A stretch of 64,000 nt of DNA from Xiphias gladius (taxonomy: Eukaryota; Chordata; Actinopteri; Istiophoriformes; Xiphiidae), in contig NC_053418.1 of assembly GCF_016859285.1 (NCBI RefSeq), positions 5,440,521 to 5,504,520 on the forward strand, given 5' to 3'. The translations under genes were made by a program, and so were the position numbers. Position 1 is the first letter of the stretch, and the number at the start of each line of letters is the position of its first letter. The notes below the pieces were generated by a model. It saw only the letters and a list, made by a program, of their open reading frames with translations. It was not told where the DNA came from and made no database searches. Positions 10,200 through 20,637 of the stretch are shown here, piece by piece.

Positions 10200-11950
10200 C
10201 ATAATTTCTGTAATATTAACGTGAAATGTGGAAAAACATATTTAATCTAATTTTTCTAACAAGTGAAATAAAGATTTTAAGATAAAGTATACCGGTCAAC
10301 AATAGGCATGTTTTTTTTTAAATCTGCGAAACTATGGTAAAACATTTATACAGGCATCTGTCCGAGCGGCTGTGGGGTCTCTGTTTTGGCACACGGTCGG
10401 TTCGCAACACCTCTAGTTCTTCCACACTCAGAAACGAGAGGAAATGGGTGGTTATTAGTGTAATTGAGTGTTTTTCAATTAAGCCACCACCCGAAGATGT
10501 ATTCCTAAGACCTGTCTGTTTTCCAGTTCTTTTAAACATACTTATCCAGTAGTTAACCCCATCACCCCTGAGAAATGTTTTGACTAGTATCTATTTAGTC
10601 ATTTCACTGAGTGGTTATATGGGAAATATAAAGTTTGTCATCTGCCATATATATAAAGGCTGTTTCAAAGCCTTCACTACAGCACAAGGAACAAAATACT
10701 TAATAAAATAATCTATTTCCTCACTTGTAAACTGCTTTGGATAAAAGCATCTGTCAAATGAGTAAATGTAAATATTTTATTTTGCTTAAACGATTTATGA
10801 TTATTTATTTATTCATTCATCTATTTATTTAGGGTCGGAAAAAAAGTTGTACTTATAGCCTACAATGTGTAAATGTGTGTGTAAATTTAGAATGTAAAAG
10901 TTGAGTGAAACTTACATTACAGGAGACAATACAGAGGGCATGACCTCTGTGTCTTTAAAGGTAGGTATGGTCCTGTGTTTAGCCATACTTCTTTTAACTT
11001 TACTCTAAGTATATATGCACCAATGCTCACTGAAAGTCTCATCGTGCCATGGAAAAAACTCTTCCAATTACTGGTGTGGTATTACAACGCTGAGGTCCAT
11101 GTGTACATGCAAAATCACATATGTGATACAGTTAACATCTGATACCATATCCCTGCACCAAAATCACCTGTATTCTGAGACCCTGGTGGGTGACATTTTA
11201 GTTTTCTTTTTGGTATCTGATCCTGGAGCTACCCCTTGCCTGTCTCAAGCTTACGGTCACACACAAGGACCCTCTTAATAATTACCCTAAAGGGTTTTAT
11301 TAGAAACATAATCCAGGAAGTGTTGCCATTTTATGCTCAAAAATTAAGTCACAACAGCATATCCTCACATTTGTTGTGTTTCACTACGATTTAAGATAGA
11401 CAGTCTACACTGTGCACCTTACAGCAATTTTCTAACAGCCACAACTGCAGCTGCAGTAGGCAGCAATGTCAATAGATGTACTGCATGCCTGAGTAAACAA
11501 CCGAGAATTTGTAGGTTGCATGCTTTTTAGCACATTGCCTTTTTAAAATAAGCAAAAACCGGAATATAAAGCCATGCAGCATATCATAATTGCAACCACC
11601 ACAAAGGTAACAGTCTATTTCAATTTATTTCAGCAGGACTAACCACTTAGTATCAGTGCTGTTTTTCAGGTAGGGTACATAAAGTATATTAAGATCACAC
11701 TTGCAGTAGAAGATCACCAAAAATGAGAAAAATTCACTGGTTCTTTTTTTTTTTTTTTTTTTTGTCTGCAGTGTAGGTTACAACGGACAACACCAGACAG
11801 ATACTGAACACTTTCATTTTCCCTGATTTTACTTCACACAAAGGCTGTTCCCTGTTCATAGAAACGGACCCTGCGTTAAAAGGATTACAGTGTCATTGTT
11901 AATACCAGGATACACTACACTCTCGACAGTGGCTTTTAAGAGCTGGAACA
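10200..11950. other. Intergenic region suds3 to tRNA-Arg
   Basis: There is no recognisable gene. The region is A/T-rich, with a SINE/LINE-type tail at about 10725-10772, a 22-bp poly-T at about 11742-11763, and short open frames without family features. Confidence 0.6.
10725..10772 (+). mobile_element. SINE/LINE 3' tail fragment
   Basis: The string around CTGCTTTGGATAAAAGCATC and TCAAATGAGTAAATGTAAA resembles the conserved 3' tail shared by several fish tRNA-SINEs and their partner LINEs. The body of the element is not obvious upstream. Confidence 0.6.
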
Positions 11951-12023
11951 GCCCCAGTGGCCTAATGGATAAGGCACTGGCCTCCTAAGCCAGGGATTGT
12001 GGGTTCAAGTCCCATCTGGGGTG
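11951..12023 (+). tRNA. tRNA-Arg (anticodon CCT)
   Basis: This is a 73-nt cloverleaf. The acceptor stem GCCCCAG pairs with CTGGGGT (first pair G-U), the anticodon stem is CTGGC/GCCAG with loop CTCCTAA (anticodon CCT at 11984-11986), and the T arm is GTGGG/CCCAT around TTCAAGT. A-box (TGGCCTAATGG) and B-box (GGTTCAAGTCC) promoters are intact. The sequence differs at only a few bases from human tRNA-Arg-CCT as I recall it. The nearest T-run terminator is about 75 bp downstream, which is long. No SINE body follows. Confidence 0.93.
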
Positions 12024-12051
12024 AAGTAGTAAAGGTGCTGACACTGTAGCA

Positions 12052-12072
12052 CCAATCCAATAAATGGATTGG
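12052..12072 (+). other. 8-bp hairpin just downstream of the tRNA
   Basis: CCAATCCA and TGGATTGG pair perfectly around an ATAAA loop, 28 bp after the tRNA. It would lie inside a read-through pol III transcript if termination uses the T-run near 12098. The function is unknown. Confidence 0.6.
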
Positions 12073-12873
12073 GACTGCAATTATACAGATAAACTGGATA
12101 TTTTTCAGTTTTGGACTGTTTGTAGGCACTCTAACAGACGTTTTTCAAATGTTTCATAGATCAATAGTTAGTTGACTAACTGAAAAAAAAAAAAACAAGA
12201 AAAAAATGATTAGTTGCAGCCCTAATTCTGATCACTATGTTGTCAGTACCAGCTACTTGCGGAAGTGTACGTGGTCTCTCAGTGCCTGGCCCTTTCAGGA
12301 GACATGCAGCTCTGTTTTACTGTATTATGTTGAGAAGACACGTAAGAAACTGTGAGGCAGCGTCATGGCAATATAAACAGATACTGTGCACACCAAAATT
12401 CAAGATGAAAAATTCAAACTTGAACAGATTAGACCTTTTGGATCACATGACCGTCAAACCATACCTGATATGACAGAGGTTTGATCAGTTCCATTCAGGC
12501 TCTCCCGCTTACCCCTGGTGGAGTTTGAATTTCACATCTTGAAATTTGGTCTCTGAATTTCACCAATCCGATTTGAGCAACATGATTTTTAGACCTTACT
12601 TGAATCTTTAGACCGGAATTTGACTAATTTAATTTGATTCATCTGACTATTGGACGGCTGAATAATTTTCAGTCTAAAACAAACAACTGAATGCTTTAAA
12701 TGACACCACTTAAAATGACTTTTTTTTGCAAAAGGGGAAATTCAAGAGGGCGATTCAAGCCACATAAATTCAGACAGATGACTTTCAAAGAAAGATATGC
12801 AAATGCTATTAAGTAAGTGGCATTTAATTTTCAAAATGATGTATTTAGCAATGTTTGAAGTTTCACAGTAATC

Positions 12874-13355
12874 ATGGATGGATTACTGAACAGGCCTACC
12901 AGGCAAAGGCCAGGGGCCCAAGGATACAGAAGGCCGCTGGGCCTGAACCTCTGTTTACTGTAGACTTACTGTTAACATATTCCGTTGGAGGAGTAAATCA
13001 AATGACTACAAAGAGGTTCAAAACAACAAAAAAAAGGCATAAAACAGCCTGAAAAGATGGAAAAAAGCCACAAAGAAATGCCAAACGCCATAAAAAGACA
13101 TGAAAACAGCCACAAAGAAAGGCTAAAGGACCAGAGAGAAGCAAAAAGACCATGAAGATATGCCAAACAAAGAGACATCAAACCAGCACGAAAAGCAAAA
13201 TGACCACAAAGAGACGAAAAAACACTACAAAGAGATGCAAAACCATATGTCGTTGCATCTCTTTCAATCTGGCATGTGTTGCTCTTATCTAGGAGCTGTG
13301 TGGGGCCTTCTGCACGTCTGTCCCCAGCTGCCCATTGTCTTATAATCCATCCAGG
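12874..13355. mobile_element. Foldback element with internal ~20-bp tandem repeats
   Basis: GGATGGATTA near the left end is the inverse of TAATCCATCC near the right end (13343-13352). GGCCCAAGG-type and GGGGCCTTCTG-type segments lie just inside. The interior (about 13000-13250) is a degenerate tandem array of units such as CACAAAGAGA followed by NGCAAAAN, a pattern I associate with a common teleost repeat. No coding capacity. Confidence 0.6.
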
Positions 13356-13658
13356 ACAACAAGGTATTCAGTTGCCTGTAACATTGAAATTATTACCGCT
13401 ATAATTTGCTTCTATATATACTGTAATACAATGAACTACAAAAAACAAATAAAGAGGTGTTTTCTGAGTGTTTTATTTATCTATTTTTTTTACAAAGGAC
13501 CCATTTTCGCCCATAATTCCAGGTACATCCTTATGGCTTTGCTTTTTTTTTTTTTTTTTTTTTTTTCCTTTCCTTTTCAAGGTCTGTGGTCTTAATAGGT
13601 AACCTGATCTCAAGATACGGTGCCGATCGGGGTGTTAAAGTTGAACTTCGAAAGTGAA

Positions 13659-13672
13659 ACAGCAGGTGGCAG
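13659..13672 (+). promoter_or_regulatory. Candidate CTCF-binding motif
   Basis: ACAGCAGGTGGCAG matches 13 of 14 positions of the core CCASYAGRKGGCRS. It lies between the two divergent promoters, about 400 bp upstream of the taok3 CpG island. Roughly one such near-match is expected by chance per 64 kb on two strands, so this is weak evidence alone. Confidence 0.3.
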
Positions 13673-14079
13673 CATTGCACTAAGTAGGCTACATTCACGC
13701 CGACTGAGCTGGATTGCCGTCGACGAAGTTGCAACGGAATCGGGATGACTCAGTCCATGCATCTTTAATGATCTGCAAAGAAAATAAGGTGAAGGATTGC
13801 CGCCCGTTAACTTTTAACTTATCTTGTTATTCAGAGCAGCGTTACTGAGGAGACATGTAATGCTGTATATATATATATATATATATTATTTTTGCATTTG
13901 ATTTGGGTGAACCACTTGAGCATAAGATACTCGCAAAACAATCAATTTAGTATTTATTCTGTACAAAAAAACCCCCCCTAATGAACAAAAAAGAAAACAA
14001 CACCCCCAAAAAAAAACCAAACAAACAAAAAAACCAAAAACCAAACAAAACACCCACAGCCTGGAAAGCGCTCATCCTT

Positions 14080-15220
14080 CACTACATGTGACAACTTTAT
14101 TTCCGCCAGTCTGTCAAAGTAGCTGTCAAACGCGGGCGAGGGGTTGTGCTCCCGCCGCTCCGTCATTCAGGAAGTCCAGACCGACTGACAGCACTTCGCG
14201 AAGTCACACCGACATCTTCAGAGTCGGACTAAATGCCCTCGGAGTGCGTTCGCTTCTCCACCACGACGACTTTTCCTAAAGGTGAGCCGCTTTTTTTTTT
14301 TTATCCCCCCCCCCCCTCTGTTGTTGTGTCACTGTCACTGGTCCCCCCACCTCTCTCTCTCTTTAACGGTTACCAGCTCGTGCTATACGCTGGCGCTCTC
14401 AAACTGAAATGACACTTCCTCTTGTCTCAACGGCTAAAAGCTACCGCAGCTAAATGTCAGAGCGGTAAAAGTGGACGCAGACGAGTAGAGACGGGCGCTC
14501 ACAGGGGGCTGCACCTGAAGTTGGGGAATGACCACCATCGCCTGGTTTCGACGTTGTTCGGGTTGTTGTTTGAACGCCACTCTACTCGGAGGCGGTGAGT
14601 ACGGAGAGCAGCATCTGCTCGCCGGGGTTAAGTGCGTAGGTTTTCGCTGGGGTTTTTTTTTTTTTTTTTTTTTTCCAACGGTCTTGAGCGAAGTGCACGT
14701 TTTTTGTTTTCTTTTTTTTTTTTTTTTTGTCGATTGATGTGTCCCTGCACCTGCCGAAAATCTACGCTGAATTTTGGATATTCACCGCTCTGAACTGACG
14801 GGGAAGGCGCTTTCCTGTTTGGTTTGTTCCTGGGGGGGGTGGTTGTGGTGGTGGTGGGGGTAAGTACGAGGCGCAAAAACGGATGACAGGTTGTAATGAA
14901 GTGTACAGTAGGGGTTTGTTGTTTTTTTTTTCTTAGCGTCAAGTCAAGGCGACTTGACGCTGAAAAACTAAACTTGTCCGAGGGGTTATTTCAGCGTCGT
15001 CTTGCAATGTGGGTCAGCGTGCGTGAGTCTGTCGCGTCTAAAACGACCGTGGTACCTTCCATTGCATCCCTACATTGTTGTGAGTGAGATTTTTACTATC
15101 AAGGCAACAGTCACAATGGCTTTCCGTTGAGACGGCGTGTAACGTCCGCTGCACACGACCCGAGCCACGACATTTTACTACGTCCCTCCGCGGTCGTTAA
15201 CCGGGCGAGCATTATCTGCA
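14080..15220 (+). promoter_or_regulatory. taok3: taok3 CpG-island promoter region
   Basis: This is the second CpG-dense block of the window. Three consensus donors lie within it: AAAG|GTGAGC after 14281, GGCG|GTGAGT after 14594 and GGG|GTAAGT after 14859, suggesting alternative non-coding first exons. A G-run segment (14832-14859) with several GG/GGG blocks lies immediately before the third donor. Position and orientation fit the taok3 promoter. Confidence 0.65.
14090..14281 (+). other. taok3: Candidate taok3 non-coding first exon
   Basis: This CpG-rich segment ends in the donor AAAG|GTGAGC. The 5' boundary is a guess. It would splice across 25.6 kb to the candidate UTR exon at 39901. No continuous reading into the kinase is expected, because the start codon is in a later exon. 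Confidence 0.4.
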
Positions 15221-15538
15221 TCCTTGACACTTTTTTTTTTTTTTTTGGTTTTTTACGATTTCGATCGTAACATTTAGGCTCGCATTCATTTTAAGCCAGC
15301 GGCAATAACCGCACGCACGCCATTTAACCTTTGGTTTCGAAAGTCCTTCCCTGGCGTGAAAGCTTGCAAGTGGTCGCCACCTGCATGGGGGATAGTGCAT
15401 CGGTTTTGAAAAAGGAGAAAAAAAAAAAAAAGCAGCGGTGAGAGCCAACGTAGGCTGCTGACATGACGCGCTCGAAATGGCAGATGTAGGGAGCGAGCCG
15501 AGCGCTGAAGCCCGAGCTGACCCAACATGATGTCATCT

Positions 15539-15541
<3 letters not shown>

Positions 15542-15585
<44 letters not shown>
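15542..15585 (+). repeat. (GT)n microsatellite
   Basis: 22 uninterrupted GT units. Confidence 0.97.
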
Positions 15586-15587
<2 letters not shown>

Positions 15588-18500
15588 GGCGCATGAGTGA
15601 GAGGCAGCAGGACCCGGGCTTCGCTACTAAACCGTGCCGCTTGTAAAGATTTATTTCAAGAAGCCTGCCCACGCACATTCTGCCACGGATCACCAGAATT
15701 GTATCCCATATTATGACACTGCACCTGCATGTCATTCAAATCGATTTATAGTGGAGCGTTTTTTTTGTTTGTTTGTTTGGTTTTTTTTTGTTTTTTTTTA
15801 TACTGTATTTCTTTCTGCTCCGAGGTTCACAGAAAGGGATGTAGCGTGGATGTTGGGCAAGAAGTGTCTAACTGAAATCAGTTAAAGAAGATAAGATATT
15901 TTGAGGAAACGAGTGAGTTTTCGAGTAGTTGTCAAGGTCTGTGCTTTTTCTTTACAATCTTTTAGCCACTATGTCTCTAGTCAAGAGTTTCAGTGCCCTA
16001 GTTCAGATTTGCAGCCCTTTCCTTCAAAGGGCACAGGACTGTTGTGCAAACCCTCTCCCTTGTTGACATCACCCATATCTAGGAGGCTCATTCTCAAACC
16101 CCACTGACCATGCAACCGAGAGAGGGAACTGAAAGCGACACACTTCCTTATGAGTGATGGTATCTAGGGCAGTTCGGCGTTTATGATTTTACTCTGATTG
16201 TGCCATTTTTGAGGTAAATGTTTCACTCATCCAGCACTGATACAGAAAGGTTGCTGGTGCCAAATACTGCAGGCTGATGATACACAGGTCATGACGTGCT
16301 AAATGCTCGTCTCGAGTACCTATGGACCCGACTGAGGTTAGCTACATCTGGTGAGATAAAAGCTTTTTATAGGGCAGGTTGTGAAATGTGAGACTTCTCA
16401 AGACCAAAAGTAAAAGGGCCAAGAAATTGAAGAGAGTCATTTTTAATAGGCACGTAATCAATAGACTATTATGGATAAATTATTACGTGTTCCTCTGCTT
16501 TCATTTGGCCTTTGTTAAACACTGAATGACACACGTCTCTGTACCTTTTTGTAAGTTGTCTTACATATAAGTGCCAACAAGCTTCTTTTAGACAGGTAGA
16601 GGCAGTCATAAGTATATTGCTAACAGTCATGTCTTTTTATAGAGCTGTGTGAGAGATTATTGGTAATAAGAATAATTAATGATTATTATTAGTCAGGGGT
16701 CTTTTCATGAATTTGCACAAATCCTTTAGAGTTTCAGTGGTGTGTGTGTGTGCGTGTGCGCTGGTGGATGCACTGGGAAAGGACACATCAGCTGCTCTTG
16801 ACAATTGGCTGATATGGCTGTCAGTGACAGGGTGTGTGGGGCTGGGGGGGGTGTTGCTCCCACTTTGGACCATGTTCATAATAAGAGCAGGCGCCCACAC
16901 TGTACCGGTTTAAATTGTGTTCAAGGTCAGGCTTGAGTCAAATTGTGCGAACACACATTTTATAGGACTGTGCCGGCAACATGCTACAAGAAGAGTGGTT
17001 CTCGATTAATCTGCAAATTATTTTTTTCAATTAATCGATTAACCGTTTTGTCTATAAAACTCCAGGAAAATAGTAAAAGATGCCTGTTAGAAAATTGTTC
17101 ATTTCAACCTGATGAATGCCGTCTGTTCATGAGGGGATGCGTGTTTATGAGATCTCATCAATAGCGTAATCAACACCCCTAAAACTGCCATATAAGGCTA
17201 CCTGTTCTGCTCTGTTTGTGGACAAGTTTCATTCAAAAAAATATTACCAAGCAGTAAAAAGCCTTTCACCGTGCAGAGCCTAATGTCGTGCTTTCAGAAA
17301 TCAACAGAAAAAAACTTAACAAATTTGACAATGTCAGTCGTATTAGAGGACCTGAAACAATCAGAAACTATCACTAAAACTGCTGCTGCCAATGATGCAG
17401 CAGCAGAGCAGCGACGTACTGTGAAGGCCTGTTTCTCAGTTTCTGTTCTCAGATAACTGAATATATATAAAATATCAAGGTAACCAGTAATTCCTCCGTT
17501 GGTGTACTGACGCCACTGGTCGTATTAATGTTTTGTGATTGTGAAGTAGCCTGACACAGGTTAATAAAACCAAGCTGAGGTTAGAAGATGGCACTGTTTG
17601 ATCACTCTATTTTGGCATTCCAAATAAGCAGTTGAAGAGAGAACCATAGTTGACAGAAAGCTGAAAGCAGAATAGGAAGTGGGTGCTTCTCCTTTCCAAC
17701 TATTCAGCCCTTAAAACTTTCAGGAGGGCCGTTTTACAGTAGTTACAGTGCGGTCACACCAGTAATTATGACGGCAACATTTTGTACTGAAGTCATATAA
17801 TCTGAAGACAGTGATCAGTGGATTTGCTCATGGAGGCAGTAAATTCATGAAAAGCTTTTAAATTGCATAGTAGGAAGGCAAAGCAGCATGATATAGAACA
17901 GTGGGAAGGCCATCCCCAAATTTAGTGGCCACATGGTGGCTAGTATCCAAAATGCTGCAGAGTGTTTGAGAAAGACACTGTTTGCTATGTTGCTGAGCCT
18001 AACATCTGATCCTGATGAGAAAATTTGTCTTTATGTTAGCTCAAAATTATTACATTAACTTATTATATTAACACAAAGATTAAAGATAGACTCAACAAAA
18101 CAGAAACCTCAAACCCCACTCATTAATTACAAACACTTCTGGTTTCTGCAGGTGCCCGCTGTCAAACAGGCTATAGTAGTTGTAGTTGTTGTAACCTCTA
18201 TTTGCCTGTCTAAGCTTCTGTTGCACAGCTCTTCTAATGTGCTGTAGTGACTTGTCTAATTTCAGAGCAACCAGAAGGCATAAATGCTGGCTTGTGGCAA
18301 AGCAGAACCTGGGCCTATTTTAATTAGCAGCGAAAAGAGTGTTTCACACAGGCACCTCTGTCTCAGCTAATATCTAGCCAGTGATGTCTTCTCAGTTTGT
18401 TTGACTCTTCACTCTGCATCCTCCTCTTGTGCGGGCTCAGTTGCGTGTCAAAGTTTACAAGTAACGTGCTCTGGTGTTGGAAGAATCATGACAGGCCCAC

Positions 18501-18699
18501 TGGTAGGCTCATATCTCTTATTGCTTGCCACCAACCCCGTAATGCATTAAGTGGTTGTGCACTACGTCAGCTCAGCATATCTCTGAGACAGCCATTTTGA
18601 TATTTTTCACAAGTTGAAACCCTTGATGTCAGTGGGGAAAGTCTTAGTGTGTTTTGTTTTGCATCTAGAGCAACCTGTTGAAGTGAAAAACACACATTA

Positions 18700-19320
18700 C
18701 TCCTCTCTGCTGACAAGCGCTGTTAACGAATTTTCCAAATTGCATTTTATAATCGAATTGTTAAAAAAGACATTTGTTTGTTGAAAATTAATATTCACTT
18801 GTGAGGAAAAAAGAAAAAAAGCAGCACCAACGCAGCTTACTGCCTTTGTGAGTTCTTGCGTGGGCCTGGGCCACTGCACTAAATGCACTGCATGAAGGAC
18901 AGGAGTCACATGTCACTTTCATTGATTAAAAATGAAATATAGGTCAAGCTGAAATGAGCAAATAATTCAGCAAACACCCTGTGGTTATGATGGCAGAGAG
19001 TTCCCAACCCAACCTGGCAGCAGAGAGAGTGATTTGCACCTTGAGCAATCTAAAAAGCCTAGCTTGGAAACACTTCGGATTTTGGTCAGTAGACGGCAAA
19101 ATTGTGGAGCCTCGAGATAAAGTTGTATGCAAGCCATGTAAGCTACAGTTAGCTGACCATTCCAGCACTAACAACCTGGGGGCACATCTCAAAACTATGC
19201 ACCCAAATAGTTATGTCTCTTGTTGTATTGGTTTGCCCTCTTATGGACATAATGCGCAAAAATAGATATTCAAATGGTTTGAGCCTGTATGTTTTTTAAG
19301 AATAATCAAACGTAATTTTG
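18700..19320 (+). mobile_element. hAT transposon remnant encoding a BED zinc finger
   Basis: The frame at 18981-19265 includes LAWKHFGFWSVDGKI and then CKPCKLQLADHS...HLKTMHP. This is the CxxC...HxxxxH arrangement of a BED finger, the DNA-binding N-terminal domain of hAT transposases and ZBED proteins. No catalytic (DDE) part follows before the frame ends. It is a broken transposase fragment, distinct from the element 600 bp downstream. The outer bounds are approximate. Confidence 0.7.
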
Positions 19321-19841
19321 GCCAAGTTTGAAAACACTACTGCAGACTAATCCACCTCAGCATCTCTCACAGTTCTCTGCTGAAAGCGATGAATGTTTCT
19401 CCACTTCCACGTGACAGAGGGTTGACTGTTGAAAAATATATTACAGAATTGACAGTTTAGACGGTGCTACAGCAGTTTTGTGGTTTATGTCATGGTAGCA
19501 GAGAGCATCAAATATTAAAGCACTGCTGTCAGGCTTAATGCTTTGCTGTGATCTGGTTTAGCATGTCTAATATGGGAATGCTGTCTCAGATGACAAGGAG
19601 AATAGTGCCCTCCCTACCCCCACCTCTCCTCTACTAGCAGATGTGTTCATGCATACTGCTTTTAATGATGATTTCAAAAGACAGCAAAACTCTGCACTGC
19701 TGCTAGATCATGGTCTTGTGAAGCCAGCAAGAAAGCAGAGATATTTGGTAGCAGGATTAGTCTACGGTAGCAGTGGCACTTAATTTGATTACCCAAACAT
19801 GAGGATTGCATACACATGCCAATTGTCACAGTGGGTGGATC

Positions 19842-20637
19842 AAGGGCTGCCCGCTATGACGATATATTCTCTGTCGATGGAAAAACGTCTGTCATTGCGT
19901 ATTATATTTTATCGTTTATTTTGTTGTGTTGCAAATCGCACTCGGTAACATTTTACGTCATTTGGGTGACGCTTTTCCTCCCCACAACACGGCTCCAAAG
20001 CACACAGGAAATTTGCTTAATACAACAACACCAACAAACATGGAGGAAAGTGAACGTGACACAGAATGCGGTAATTCCAAACAGGGAAGGACTCCAACCA
20101 GCCAAGACAAAACGGGGAGCTTGTACTTAAAAGAATGCCTAGAAATGTCGCATGGATGTGGCTTGGGTATGAAAAGTCAGACACGGACCAGAAAACCATA
20201 CTTTTCAAATAATGCCACAGGCTGGTCCCCACAACAGACTCAAACACCACTAACCTTTTTTTACCACCTACGCAAGAATCATGTCAAACAGTATGGAGAG
20301 AGTCTATGTATGAGGGCCACAAAAGTGTAGTTGAGCGCTCAAAACAAACCCCAGACTCAGAAAGTGCAAGAGGTTTGTGCCCGCGTAACAAGTGTGGCAA
20401 AGAATCAAAAAGATGGAAGGAGATAGCGGCTGCTGTTGCGACTTACATCTGCAAAGACATGGGCCCAATTTACTCGGTGTAGAAACGGGGTTCCTTGAGT
20501 TGGTGCTAATAGGTATAGTATAAACTATTTATTCATTGAATTTACAGAAAATGTGCTATATTTTGATATGTATTGTTATGTGGATATGAAATGACCTATA
20601 TCAGGATATGAGATTTTGGTCATATGGCACAGCCCTA
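19842..20637 (+). mobile_element. Complete, internally deleted hAT element with 8-bp target duplication
   Basis: The 796-bp element has terminal inverted repeats: the left end AAGGGCTGCCCGCTATGAC matches the inverse of the right end, TAGGGCTGTGCCATATGAC. It is flanked on both sides by GGTGGATC (19834-19841 and 20638-20645), the 8-bp target duplication expected of hAT. Inside are transposase remnants: a BED C-terminal-like segment (FYHLRKNHVKQYGES) and TYICKDMGPIYSV, then a stop codon, then KRGFLELV, typical of ZBED-like hAT transposases. The catalytic domain is missing, so it is non-autonomous. Confidence 0.9.
19926..20520 (+). pseudogene. Degenerate hAT transposase inside the element
   Basis: The first frame (19926-20330) ends after a BED-like segment FYHLRKNHVKQYGESLCM. 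The second segment (about 20395-20510) reads KEIAAAVATYICKDMGPIYS, then V, then an in-frame TAG, then KRGFLELV. The residues resemble hAT (ZBED-type) transposase, but most of the protein is deleted and the frame is broken. Confidence 0.65.

Larger units (their letters stand above)
8450..10200. promoter_or_regulatory. CpG-rich suds3 promoter region (exon 1 and intron 1)
   Basis: CpG dinucleotides are far denser here than in the surrounding A/T-rich sequence, over suds3 exon 1 and its 1755-bp first intron. Recurring GCTAGC, TAGCTAAC and AACGTTA words occur between 8950 and 9700. A TATA-like CCTATATATT lies at about 8567. The exact suds3 start site cannot be read from sequence. Confidence 0.6.
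12024..14060. other. Intergenic region tRNA to taok3 promoter
   Basis: No protein gene is recognisable. The region contains a repeat fragment near 12150-12235 ending AGTTGCAGCCCT, the foldback element above, poly-T at about 13540-13566, a (TA)n run at 13863-13887, and a CTCF-like word at 13659-13672. Confidence 0.6.

Noticed and set aside
11951..12072. tRNA as the head of a tRNA-derived SINE
   Set aside because: The cloverleaf is intact and nearly identical to a functional tRNA-Arg-CCT, with no SINE body or tail following.
17271..17456. Frame with QKSTEKNLTNLTMSVVLEDL, possibly a further hAT transposase fragment
   Set aside because: The resemblance is too vague to assign. It adjoins a repeat fragment (16995-17060) but has no diagnostic motif.
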